Shown in pieces: positions 17,600-25,721 of a stretch of DNA of 64,000 nucleotides. Numbering within the stretch: the first letter of the stretch is position 1; each line of letters opens with the position of its first letter. This DNA comes from Amycolatopsis acidicola. Its GTDB lineage: Bacteria > Actinomycetota > Actinomycetes > Mycobacteriales > Pseudonocardiaceae. The translations under genes were made by a program, and so were the position numbers. The notes under the pieces are model-generated. The model searched no databases, was not told the origin of the DNA, and worked only from the letters and a program-made list of their open reading frames with translations. Location: positions 62,001 to 126,000 of the forward strand of contig NZ_VMNW02000007.1 in assembly GCF_007713735.2 (NCBI RefSeq). Direction: 5' to 3'.

Positions 17600-18463
17600 T
17601 CAGCCGGACTGGTAGCGCTGCTCCAGTTCGTCATAGAAAGGCTTGCCCACCAGGCGCTGCCGCTCTTTCCAGCCGGTCAGGTCACCGGCAACGGAGGCCA
17701 GCGAACCGGTCTCCTTGAGCCCTTCGAGCACCCGCAGCGTGCCCTTGACCGCGCCTTGCAACGGCGCGTTCGCGAACAACGCGATCGAGAACCCGCCGAG
17801 CTGGTCCAGCGGGACCATCGGGGTGCGCCCGCCCTCCACGAAGTTGATGACCTGGGGACCGCCGAGTTTGCGCGGGATGTCGTGGATCTCCTCGACGGTC
17901 TGCGGCGCCTCCAGGAAGATCACGTCCGCGCCGGCTTCCTGGTATGCCGCGGCTCGCTCCAGCGCGCCGTCGAACCCTTCCCCCGCCCTGGCGTCGGTCC
18001 GGGCGATGATCAGCAGGTCGTCGTCGGTGCGGGCCTCGGCCGCCGACCGCACCTTCTGCACCATTTCGGCGGAGCTGATCAGCTCCTTGCCGCCGAAATG
18101 CCCGCAGCGCTTGGGAAAGCGCTGATCCTCCAGCTGCACGGCGTCGGCACCGGCCCGCTCCAGCTCACGGATCGTGCGCCGGACGCCGATGGCGTTGCCG
18201 AACCCGGTGTCCCCGTCCACGATCAGCGGCAGCGTGACGGCTTCACGGATCGCCGCGACGTGCGCGGTCAGCTCGCTCAGGGTGACCAGGCCGATGTCGG
18301 GCGTGCCGAGGAAGGTGTTCGCGATGCCGGCCCCGGTCACGTACACCGCCTCGAAGCCCACCTCCGCGATCAGCCTCGCCGTCAGCGCGTTCGCGGCGCC
18401 GGGCACCACCAGCAGCGGGCCGTCCGTCACGCGGGCGCGCAGCTTCCTGCGGGTTTCGCTCAT
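17600..18463 (-). CDS. Isocitrate lyase/PEP mutase superfamily lyase
   Basis: A 287-residue TIM-barrel protein of the isocitrate lyase/phosphoenolpyruvate mutase superfamily. LIVDGDTGFGN gives the Mg-binding aspartates near residue 85, and KRCGHFGGKEL near residue 122 contains the Cys/Gly-His loop that marks true C-C lyases (methylisocitrate lyase, 2,3-dimethylmalate lyase) rather than mutases. It starts 3 nt after the acyl-CoA dehydrogenase stop and is followed by a strong terminator. It probably splits a (methyl)malate- or methylisocitrate-like acid into a 2-oxo acid and a smaller carboxylate at the end of the route. The exact substrate is uncertain. Confidence 0.85.
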   Translation of the reverse strand: MSETRRKLRARVTDGPLLVVPGAANALTARLIAEVGFEAVYVTGAGIANTFLGTPDIGLVTLSELTAHVAAIREAVTLPLIVDGDTGFGNAIGVRRTIRELERAGADAVQLEDQRFPKRCGHFGGKELISSAEMVQKVRSAAEARTDDDLLIIARTDARAGEGFDGALERAAAYQEAGADVIFLEAPQTVEEIHDIPRKLGGPQVINFVEGGRTPMVPLDQLGGFSIALFANAPLQGAVKGTLRVLEGLKETGSLASVAGDLTGWKERQRLVGKPFYDELEQRYQSG

Positions 18464-18466
18464 TCC

Positions 18467-19579
18467 TCAGATTCCCATCCGCCGCGCGACGAGCTCCCGG
18501 TGCTGATCCGGCGTCCCGAACAACGCGGCATTGCTCTTGGCCCGGCGGAAGTACAGATGCGCCGGATGTTCCCAGGTGAAGCCGATCCCGCCGTGCACCT
18601 GGATGGTGTCGTAGGCGATCCGGACGAAAGTGTCCGAGCACAACGCCTTCGCCATACTCGCTTCGGCGGGCAGCGCCGCCGGGTCGTGCACGGCACAGTC
18701 GGCGACGCGGTACACGGCGGCCTTCGCGAGTTCGACCGCCATCAGCATGTCGGCGAGTTTCTGTTTGATCGCCTGGAATCCGCCGATGGGCTTGCCGAAC
18801 TGCTCCCGGGTCCTGGCGTACTCGGCCGACATCTCCACCAGCCGCAGGGCGCCGCCGACGTCCTCCGCGGCGAGTGCCAGCGAAACGAGATCGAGCGCGC
18901 GCTCGACCGCGGGCAACGCCGCGCCTTCCTCGCCGAGCAGCTCGGCAGGCGTGTCCGCGAGCGCGATCCGGGACAGCCTGCGCGTGCGATCCATGGTCTC
19001 CATCGGCGACACGGCCAGCCCCGCAGCCCCCGCGCGAACCAGGAAGAGGCTGACGCCTGCCGAGGTCGTGGCCGTGACGAGCAGGATCCCGGCCGCGCCG
19101 CCGTCGAGCACGTAGAGCTTCTCGCCGGACAGCCGCCAGCCGCCGTCCCGCTGTTCCGCGGTCGTTTCCACCGCGCCGGGATCCCAGTCCCGGGCGGATT
19201 CCACCAGCCCGGCCGTGGCCACCACCTCACCCGCGCACAGTCCCGGAAGCAGCTCGCGCGCCTGGTCACCACCGGTCTCCAGCAGGAGGTTCGCCGCCAG
19301 GACGGCACTGGACAGCCAGGGCGCGCCCAGCAGCGCCCGGCCTGTTTCCTCGGCCACGATCGCCACCTCGACCTGCGAGAACCCGGATCCGCCGTAGTCC
19401 TCCGGCACGGCCAGCCCGGCCAGGCCGAGCTGGCCGGTCAGCTGCTCCCAGACCGCCTTGTCGTAGCCCTGGTCGCTGTCGAGCAACCGCCGCACCTGGG
19501 CCTCGCCGGAATGGTCCGTGCAGAACTTCCGGAGGACCCGGCGCAGCTCGTCCCGCTCCTCGCCGAATACCGATGCCAA
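18467..19579 (-). CDS. Acyl-CoA dehydrogenase family protein
   Basis: A 370-residue FAD-dependent acyl-CoA dehydrogenase. AVPEDYGGSGFSQVEVAIVAEETGR is the N-terminal helical signature, YARTREQFGKPIGGFQAIKQKLADM the FAD/subunit signature near residue 240, and VHGGIGFTWEHPAHLYFRRAK the C-terminal motif. It lacks the usual catalytic loop of the EGSSEIQR kind seen in the gene at 41865; several actinobacterial subfamilies of this type function as heteromers or place the base elsewhere. It leads the operon with the lyase at 17600, and operator site 7 lies 34 nt upstream. Confidence 0.86.
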   Translation of the reverse strand: MASVFGEERDELRRVLRKFCTDHSGEAQVRRLLDSDQGYDKAVWEQLTGQLGLAGLAVPEDYGGSGFSQVEVAIVAEETGRALLGAPWLSSAVLAANLLLETGGDQARELLPGLCAGEVVATAGLVESARDWDPGAVETTAEQRDGGWRLSGEKLYVLDGGAAGILLVTATTSAGVSLFLVRAGAAGLAVSPMETMDRTRRLSRIALADTPAELLGEEGAALPAVERALDLVSLALAAEDVGGALRLVEMSAEYARTREQFGKPIGGFQAIKQKLADMLMAVELAKAAVYRVADCAVHDPAALPAEASMAKALCSDTFVRIAYDTIQVHGGIGFTWEHPAHLYFRRAKSNAALFGTPDQHRELVARRMGI

Positions 19580-19612
19580 GCCAGGACCGTCCCTTCACCG
19601 CTCGCAACCTAA

Positions 19613-19623
19613 TGGTTTGACCA
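19613..19623. promoter_or_regulatory. GntR/FadR-type operator, site 7
   Basis: TGGTTTGACCA with flanks CCTAA and ATACG, 34 nt before the acyl-CoA dehydrogenase start. This is the rightmost copy that I found in the window. Confidence 0.75.
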
Positions 19624-19671
19624 ATACGCTAGACTTCGCCCCGCGGGAGGTCAAGCACGGAGGACCGGCGC

Positions 19672-19699
19672 TTGACACGACGGGGCCGGTCGGCACAAT
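19672..19699 (+). promoter_or_regulatory. Candidate sigma-70-type promoter for the MHS transporter
   Basis: TTGACA (19672-19677), a 16-bp spacer, then CACAAT (19694-19699), followed by about 136 nt of leader before the transporter ATG. The -35 is perfect; the -10 is weak. The long leader holds no clear riboswitch or ORF. Confidence 0.4.
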
Positions 19700-19835
19700 G
19701 GACAACCATTCCGGGCTCCCGGAACGCCTTCGAAGAAATCCGTCACCGGTGTCCACAATGGATCACCGGGCACGGATCCCGTTTTGTCGGCGCCGTTTCT
19801 CCCTGAACCATTGAGTGCACAATGAGGTGTCGCAC

Positions 19836-21194
19836 ATGGAAACCACGGCCGGAACCCCAGCCCCGACCGGCATCGGCAAGATCCGCCGGGCGGGCGCGAT
19901 CGGGAACTTCATCGAGTACTTCGACAACGCCCTCTACGGCTTCTTCGCGGTCACGATCGCGAAGCTGTTCTTCCCCGCCTTCGACCCGGTGGTGGGACTG
20001 CTGTCCACCTTCGCCCTGTTCGGCGTCTCCTTCGTGGTGCGGCCCCTCGGCGCGATCGTGTTCGGCCACATCGGCGACCGGTGGGGCCGCAAGACCGTGC
20101 TGATCAGCTCGATCCTGCTGATGAGCATCGCCACGGCGCTCGTGGGCGTGCTGCCCACGTACTCCGCCGCCGGCGTACTCGCCCCGGTCCTGCTGCTGTT
20201 CTGCCGGCTGTGCCAGGGTTTCTCGACCGGGGGTGAATCGACCACCGCCCTCGTGCTCGTCGCCGAGCATTCCCCGGTCCCCGACCGCGGACGCAACGTC
20301 GCGCCGCTCATCTCGGCCACCATCGCCGCGAGCGTGGCGGCCTCGCTGACCGCGATGATCGTGAGCCTCGCCGTCCCGGCGTCCGCGCTCAGCGGCGGGT
20401 TCTGGCGGGTGCCGTTCCTGATCGCGATCCCGCTGGGGGTCGTCGGGCTGGTCCTGCGGCTGCAGGTCGACGACGCCGAGGTCTACAAGTCCGCCGCCGA
20501 GGTCTCGACGGTGATCGGCAAGAAGCACACGCCGCTGGCGCAGGCCTTCCGGACGGCCAAGAAGGGAATGCTGGTGCTGTTCCTGTGGGTCGCGCTCCAG
20601 GCGACCGCCGGGTACATCACCGTGAGCTACATGGCGACCCACCTGATGCATTTCGACGGGCACAGCACCATCAGCACGTACGCGATCATCGCCGCCGGCC
20701 TCGCCGTCGCCACGGCCGCGATGCCGCTGCTGGGCAGGCTCACCGCGCGGATGAGCCGCAAGACGTTCGCGATGGCGATGGCGGCCGGGCTCGTGATCTT
20801 CAGCTATCCCGCGTTCCTGCTACTCGGCCAGGGTGCCGTGGTCGCCACGATCGGGCTCGCCGCCTTCGCGGTCCTGCAGTTCGGCACGATGATCAGCTCA
20901 GGGCTGGCCGTGGTCGAGCTGTTCCCCGTGGACGTCCGTGCCAGCGCGTCGGCACTGCCCTACGCGCTCGGCTTCGCCGCGTTCGGCGGCACCGCACCGT
21001 TCATCTCGACCTGGCTCGCGGCCGAGTTCTCCCCCACCGCGCCGGCGTTCTACGTCATCGTGCTGGCGGTCATCGGGTTCTTCGTCGGCTGGCTCGGCCT
21101 GCCCAACGCCCGGGAAATGGCCGTGCTGGCCGACGGTGGCACGGACGTCGGCACGGGGCAGGAGACTGGTGCGGAGCGACGCATGCCCGCATGA
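19836..21194 (+). CDS. MFS transporter, MHS type
   Basis: A 452-residue proton symporter of the metabolite:H+ family, with GAIGNFIEYFDNALYGFF in helix 1, GHIGDRWGRKTVLIS in loop 2-3 and VVELFPVDVRASASALPY in helix 10. I chose the ATG at 19836 because GAGG lies 8 nt upstream; an in-frame GTG at 19815 is possible. It is paralogous to the transporter at 1334 and is followed by an IclR regulator in the same orientation. It probably imports an aromatic or dicarboxylic acid for the neighbouring pathways. Confidence 0.87.
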   Translation: METTAGTPAPTGIGKIRRAGAIGNFIEYFDNALYGFFAVTIAKLFFPAFDPVVGLLSTFALFGVSFVVRPLGAIVFGHIGDRWGRKTVLISSILLMSIATALVGVLPTYSAAGVLAPVLLLFCRLCQGFSTGGESTTALVLVAEHSPVPDRGRNVAPLISATIAASVAASLTAMIVSLAVPASALSGGFWRVPFLIAIPLGVVGLVLRLQVDDAEVYKSAAEVSTVIGKKHTPLAQAFRTAKKGMLVLFLWVALQATAGYITVSYMATHLMHFDGHSTISTYAIIAAGLAVATAAMPLLGRLTARMSRKTFAMAMAAGLVIFSYPAFLLLGQGAVVATIGLAAFAVLQFGTMISSGLAVVELFPVDVRASASALPYALGFAAFGGTAPFISTWLAAEFSPTAPAFYVIVLAVIGFFVGWLGLPNAREMAVLADGGTDVGTGQETGAERRMPA

Positions 21195-21230
21195 TGAAGT
21201 CCGAGCAGGAAGTCCGGAAGTGAGGCAACG

Positions 21231-21992
21231 GTGCCCAAGACCGAGGGCGAATCGCTGATCAGCCGGGTCGCGCGCGTGCTGGAAGCGTTCGACCGCGACA
21301 CCGAATCGGTGTCGCTGAGCACGCTCGCCAACCGGTCGGGGCTGCCGTTGCCCACCACCCACCGGCTCGTCACCGAACTGGTCCGCTACGGGCTGCTCGA
21401 ACGCGACGGCACCAAGGAGATCCGGATCGGGCTGCACCTGTGGGAGCTGGCCGGGCGGGGCAACCGGGGGCTGGACATCCGCGACGCTGCCCTGCCGTTC
21501 ATGGTCGACCTGCGCACCGCGATCCACGAAATCGTCACCATCTCGGTGCTCGACCAGGGTTCGGCGCTGTTCCTGGAGCGCCTGGCCCCGGCGGCGACCA
21601 CCCTCGTGGCGGGCCGGATGGCGGAACGGCATTCGCTGCACGCCTCCTCCTCCGGCCTGGTACTGCTGGCGTTCTCGCCGCCGGACTACCAGGAGGAGGT
21701 GCTCTCCGGCCCGCTGGAACGGCTCACCGACGAGACCGTCACCGATCCCGCCCAGCTGCGCCAGATCCTGGCCGACATCCGGCGGCGGCGGATGGTCTAC
21801 GCGCCAGGGATCGGTACCGTCGACTGGAGCGGCATGGCCGTCCCGGTCACCGGGGCCGGCGGCGAGGTGGTGGCCGCGCTCAGCGTCGTCTATCGCCGCG
21901 GCACCGAGCGCCCGCTGGCCCACGAACACGCCATGCACACCGCGGCAGCCGGGATCTCCCGCGTGCTGACGCAAGGACGGCACCGCCCCTGA
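21231..21992 (+). CDS. IclR-family transcriptional regulator
   Basis: A 253-residue IclR protein. The winged helix-turn-helix is at residues 8-70 (SVSLSTLANRSGLPLPTTHRLVTEL), and the effector-binding GAF-like domain spans about 75-250 (LDQGSALFLERLAP, later VYAPGIGTVDWSGMAVPV). Translation starts at a GTG at 21231 after GGAAGTGAGG, 36 nt after the transporter stop. IclR members often control aromatic acid uptake and catabolism; regulation of the upstream transporter or the box operon is a guess. Confidence 0.88.
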   Translation: MPKTEGESLISRVARVLEAFDRDTESVSLSTLANRSGLPLPTTHRLVTELVRYGLLERDGTKEIRIGLHLWELAGRGNRGLDIRDAALPFMVDLRTAIHEIVTISVLDQGSALFLERLAPAATTLVAGRMAERHSLHASSSGLVLLAFSPPDYQEEVLSGPLERLTDETVTDPAQLRQILADIRRRRMVYAPGIGTVDWSGMAVPVTGAGGEVVAALSVVYRRGTERPLAHEHAMHTAAAGISRVLTQGRHRP

Positions 21993-22041
21993 ACCCCAGG
22001 TCAGGCACCTGCTCAGGAGCGCGAGAGCACTGCTGCTGACC

Positions 22042-22803
22042 GTGCTGGGAGATTTCGCGTGGCCGGAGAACCGGCCTGTGTGGACGTCGGCCCTGCTCTA
22101 CGCCCTCACTGGAATGGGTCGTGAGGAGCGCACAGCGCGGCAAGCCGTCGCGCGCTGCGCGAAAGCGGGCTGGATCGAGAAGACCAAACACGGACGCACG
22201 GTCTCCTGGACACTGACTCCGCAGGGCGCCGAAGTGATCTCTTCCGGGGCGCGCCGGGTCGGCGGGCGTGCCCCGCGCAAATGGGACCGCCGCTGGCTGA
22301 TCCTTTCGACCACCGTCCGCGAGTCACGCCGCGCGACGCGCACGCGCCTGTACGCCGGGTTGCATTGGGCAGGCTTCGGCAGCCCCACACCGGGTCTGTG
22401 GGTCTGCCCGCACACCGACCGGCTCGACGAGGTGACGCGCCTGATCGAGGACCTCGGCCTCAAGGACGAAACGATCGCCTTCATGGGGACCGCCGAGGCC
22501 GTGGGCATCCCGGAAACGGAGCTGGTGCACCGGTCCTGGGACCTCGACGCGCTCCGGTCGTACTTCGAACAGGTCCTGCTCCAGTACGGCGATCTGACGC
22601 CGGCCCCCGGTGACGACACGTTCTTCGCCTACCTGGGGATTGTCAGCGAGCTACAGCGGTTTCCCTACCGCGACCCGAAACTCCCGGAGGAGCTGGTTCC
22701 GGACTGGGTCGGCAGGAAGGCCGCGTCGACGCTGTGGAACCTGCGCGACAAATGGTCGAAAGAGGCGACCCGGCGCTGGGCTGAGCTCAACGCCGGGCCC
22801 TGA
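22042..22803 (+). CDS. PaaX-family transcriptional regulator
   Basis: At least 253 residues of a PaaX-like protein: an N-terminal winged helix (PVWTSALLYALTGMGREERTARQAV), a central domain (KWDRRWLILSTTV, then LHWAGFGSPTPGLWVCP) and a C-terminal helical domain. PaaX relatives repress phenylacetate or other aryl-CoA genes and are released by the aryl-CoA. The only usual start codon is GTG at 22042, yet in-frame codons upstream continue the family's N-terminus (SARALLLT, matching SARSLLVT of the PaaX protein at 30425). No ATG, GTG or TTG lies between the stop at 21967 and 22042, so a rare CTG start (for example 22009) is possible. It is convergent with the box operon, one base away. Confidence 0.82.
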   Translation: MLGDFAWPENRPVWTSALLYALTGMGREERTARQAVARCAKAGWIEKTKHGRTVSWTLTPQGAEVISSGARRVGGRAPRKWDRRWLILSTTVRESRRATRTRLYAGLHWAGFGSPTPGLWVCPHTDRLDEVTRLIEDLGLKDETIAFMGTAEAVGIPETELVHRSWDLDALRSYFEQVLLQYGDLTPAPGDDTFFAYLGIVSELQRFPYRDPKLPEELVPDWVGRKAASTLWNLRDKWSKEATRRWAELNAGP

Positions 22804-22804
22804 C

Positions 22805-23800
22805 TCAAGCCCGGAACGCCGCACCGGCGGCGGCCGGGAACCGGGTGTCCACTTCCGCAAGCAACTCCGGTGACAGCGACAGGCCTCCCGCGGCCAGGTT
22901 CTCCGCCAGGTGTTGCGGCCGCCCGGCGCCGGGGATCGGGACCGCTCCCTTCGCCATCAGCCACGCGAGCGCCAGTTGCGCGGGCGTGTATCCGTGCTGC
23001 CGGGCCAAGTCCAGGATCGAACCGAAGGCGCTCACGTTCGCGGCGAGGTTCTCCGGCGAGAAACGGGCGTTGCGGGAACGGAAGTCCCTGCCGGGCATCT
23101 CCTTGATCTCGCCGGAGAGGAAACGCCGGTCGGCCAGGAATCCGCTGCCAAGCGGGCCCCAGGCGACCAGTCCGGTCCCGGTTTCGTCGCAGGCCGGGAT
23201 CAGCTCGCGCTCGGGATCGCGGTGCCACAACGAATATTCGGTCTGCACGGCGGCTATCGGGTGCACCGCTGCCGCCCGCCTCAGTTCGTCTGCCGTGACA
23301 TTGGACAGCCCGAGGTGGCCGACCTTGCCCGCCCGGACCTGCTCCGCCATGGCCCCCACGGTCTCCTCGACCGCCACCCCGGGATCCGGGAAGTGCAGGT
23401 ACCACAGGTCGATCCGGTCCACGCCGAGCCGCTCGAGGCTCGCGTCGATGGCGCGCGCGACGTGCTCGGGGCTGCCGTCGACGAAGAGCTTCATCCGGTA
23501 GCCGACCGAGATCCGGCGGCCCTGGTCCGGCCCGGCATACCCGAATTTCGTCGACAGGACGACTTCTTCGCGACGCCCTTCGATCGCCCGCCCGACCAGG
23601 CGTTCACCTTCTCCGCGGGAACCGTAGGCGTCGGCGGTGTCGATCAGCGTGACCCCGCCGTCGAGGGCCCCGCGGATCGCGCGGACGGCCTCATCCTCGC
23701 TGATTTCGCCATACACGCCAGGCGAAAGCCCTATGGTGCCCAGCCCCAGCGCCGACACGGTGAGACCGGCGCCGAGGCTCCGGGCAGGCAGCGCGGTCAC
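22805..23800 (-). CDS. Aldo/keto reductase
   Basis: A 331-residue aldo/keto reductase with the catalytic tetrad visible: Asp and Tyr in LIDTADAYGSRGEGERLVG, Lys in LSTKFG and His in WYLHFPDP. NADP-binding residues lie in the C-terminal GPLGSGFL and IPGAGRPQHLAEN segments. It starts with a GTG at 23800 overlapping the aldehyde dehydrogenase stop as GTGA and is the last gene of the box operon. It may reduce an aldehyde or ketone that escapes the semialdehyde dehydrogenase; it is not a standard box gene. Confidence 0.85.
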   Translation of the reverse strand: MTALPARSLGAGLTVSALGLGTIGLSPGVYGEISEDEAVRAIRGALDGGVTLIDTADAYGSRGEGERLVGRAIEGRREEVVLSTKFGYAGPDQGRRISVGYRMKLFVDGSPEHVARAIDASLERLGVDRIDLWYLHFPDPGVAVEETVGAMAEQVRAGKVGHLGLSNVTADELRRAAAVHPIAAVQTEYSLWHRDPERELIPACDETGTGLVAWGPLGSGFLADRRFLSGEIKEMPGRDFRSRNARFSPENLAANVSAFGSILDLARQHGYTPAQLALAWLMAKGAVPIPGAGRPQHLAENLAAGGLSLSPELLAEVDTRFPAAAGAAFRA

Positions 23801-25347
23801 GGCGAAACCACCGCGCGCAGTACCTCCGGCGAACCTTGAAGGGCCGTACGCTGCATGTGGTGCAGGACGGCCCGGATGCCACCGAGTTCCTCACCACCGC
23901 CCGCGCGACCCGGCCCACCATGCACCGTATGCGGCAGGGGCGAACCATGGCCGGTGGACTCGCCCGCGTTGTCGCGGTTCAGCAGAAGAAGCCTGCCGTG
24001 CCAGGGAGCCAGCCCGCCGCCGACTGCGCTGACGAACGCCGCGTCGTGGCTGACCACGCTGCCCGCGAGGCTTCCCGCGCCGCGTGCGGCCAGTTCGACC
24101 GCGTGCGCCGGGCCGTCGTAGGGCAGCACAGTGCTGACGGGGCCGAACGCCTCGACAGCGTGCGGTGCCCGCGCGTCCGGGTCGGCGCGCAGGAGCAGGG
24201 GCGGCAGGAAGCCCCCGTTTTCGGCATTGGCCCCGGAAAGCCCGAACGCGTCGGGATTCCCGTGCACCAGCTGGGCTTCACCGGTGAGCGTCTTGAGGGC
24301 CCGCCGTACCTCGTCCCGCTGGGACAGACTCGCCAGCGGTCCCATGTGGACACTGTCGTCCGCCGGGTCGCCGACGTGGATCTCCGCCAGTTTCGCTGTG
24401 ACGGCGCCGATGACGTCCTCGATCACTGCCCGAGGGACCAGTGCGCGCCGGATCGCGGTGCACTTCTGGCCCGCCTTCACGGTCATCTCGGTGACCAGCT
24501 GCCCGACGTAGAGGTCGAACTCCGGCGTGCCAGGGCGTGCGTCCGGGCCGAGGACCGAGCAGTTGAGCGAGTCGGCCTCGGCGGTGAACCGGACCGCGTT
24601 CCCGGCTACCACCGGATGCGCGCGCAGCGCCGCCGCGGTCGCGGCGGAACCGGTGACCGACAACAGATCCTGGCCGGTGAGGTGGTCCGCCAGATCCCCG
24701 GGCGGGGCGCACACCAGCTGCAAGGCTCCCTCGGGCAGCAGGCCCGACTCCACGATGCGGCGGACCACCAGCTCGGTCAGGTAGGCCGTCTGGCTGGCGG
24801 GCTTGACCACCGACGGAACCCCGGCGAGGAACGCGGGCGCGAACTTCTCCAGCATGCCCCACACCGGGAAGTTGAACGCGTTGATCTCGACGGCGGCACC
24901 CGTCAGCGGCGTGTACACGTGCTGGACGGCGAAGGTGCCGTTCTTGCCCACCTGCTCGGGCCCACCGTCGGCCAGCAAGCCGCGCTCGGGCAACTCCCGT
25001 GCCCCTTTGCCACCGTAGACGAACAGGACTCCGATGCCACCGTCCACATCGACCGTGGAGTCCCGTTTCGTCGCGCCGGTCCGGGTCGAGAGGGCGTGGA
25101 ACTCGTCGAGGTGCCCGCGCAGGAACTTGCCGAGGTCCTTGAGAATCGCCGCGCGCTGGTGGAAGCCGAGCGCCCGCAGCGCCGGACCGCCCACCTGCCG
25201 GGCGTAGCCGAGAACCTCTCCGAAATCGGGGCCGCTCAACGGAATCCGCGCCACCTCGGCCCCTGTGGTGGCGTCGGGCAGTGGGCGTCCTTCGCCCTCG
25301 AAGCCGCGCCAGTGCCCGAGGACATGGCTTTCCAGCATCCGGGTCAT
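23797..25347 (-). CDS. boxD: BoxD/PaaZ-type aldehyde dehydrogenase (3,4-dehydroadipyl-CoA semialdehyde dehydrogenase)
   Basis: A 516-residue aldehyde dehydrogenase related to the N-terminal domain of PaaZ but without the MaoC hydratase domain, as expected for BoxD. EINAFNFPVWGMLEKFAPAF near residue 155 binds cofactor, and the nucleophilic Cys is in KAGQKCTAIRR near residue 293. In the box pathway this enzyme oxidises the semialdehyde made by BoxC to 3,4-dehydroadipyl-CoA. It overlaps the ferredoxin gene upstream (ATGA) and the aldo/keto reductase gene downstream (GTGA), inside a six-gene operon starting with boxC. The context makes BoxD the best call; a PaaZ-like role is the alternative. Confidence 0.85.
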   Translation of the reverse strand: MTRMLESHVLGHWRGFEGEGRPLPDATTGAEVARIPLSGPDFGEVLGYARQVGGPALRALGFHQRAAILKDLGKFLRGHLDEFHALSTRTGATKRDSTVDVDGGIGVLFVYGGKGARELPERGLLADGGPEQVGKNGTFAVQHVYTPLTGAAVEINAFNFPVWGMLEKFAPAFLAGVPSVVKPASQTAYLTELVVRRIVESGLLPEGALQLVCAPPGDLADHLTGQDLLSVTGSAATAAALRAHPVVAGNAVRFTAEADSLNCSVLGPDARPGTPEFDLYVGQLVTEMTVKAGQKCTAIRRALVPRAVIEDVIGAVTAKLAEIHVGDPADDSVHMGPLASLSQRDEVRRALKTLTGEAQLVHGNPDAFGLSGANAENGGFLPPLLLRADPDARAPHAVEAFGPVSTVLPYDGPAHAVELAARGAGSLAGSVVSHDAAFVSAVGGGLAPWHGRLLLLNRDNAGESTGHGSPLPHTVHGGPGRAGGGEELGGIRAVLHHMQRTALQGSPEVLRAVVSP

Positions 25348-25700
25348 TCACTGTCCTTTCCGGACTTGGCCGCGTAGCCGGCGATGAAGTCGGTGTCCAC
25401 GCCGATGGGCCCGGTGTTCACGGCACCGCCGGGCGCGCCGAGCACGTCGTCCCGGCCCGGGAGCGGTTTCTCGAAGAAGGCACGGTTGTCCTCGACGAAC
25501 TGCTCTTGGTCATCGGGGACCCGGCGGTCCTGGCTGATCGCCTGCACTGGGCAGGCCGATTCGCAGTTGCCGCAGTCGATGCATTCCAGGGGGTTGATGT
25601 AGAGCTTGCGTTCCCCTTCGTAGATGCAGTCGACGGGGCACTCCTCCATGCAGGAGCGGTCCATCACGTCGATGCACGGCTCCGCGATCACGTAGGGCAT
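25344..25700 (-). CDS. 7Fe-type ferredoxin
   Basis: A 118-residue FdxA-like ferredoxin. The N-terminal CIDVMDRSCMEECPVDC supplies the [3Fe-4S] cluster ligands and CIDCGNCESACPV the [4Fe-4S] ligands. After about residue 65 comes a tail typical of actinobacterial FdxA. It lies between the ferredoxin reductase gene (21-nt gap) and boxD (4-nt overlap). In characterised proteobacterial systems the ferredoxin and NADPH-reductase functions are fused in BoxA; here this ferredoxin plus the FNR at 25722 probably do that job, feeding electrons to BoxB. Confidence 0.88.
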   Translation of the reverse strand: MPYVIAEPCIDVMDRSCMEECPVDCIYEGERKLYINPLECIDCGNCESACPVQAISQDRRVPDDQEQFVEDNRAFFEKPLPGRDDVLGAPGGAVNTGPIGVDTDFIAGYAAKSGKDSE

Positions 25701-25721
25701 GACAGGTTCTCCTCGGACTTC

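Noticed and set aside
4056..19623. The repeated TGGTTTGACCA sequences as insertion sequence ends or a repeat family
   Set aside because: No transposase or target duplication is near; the copies are intergenic only, palindromic, and placed at fixed promoter-like distances.
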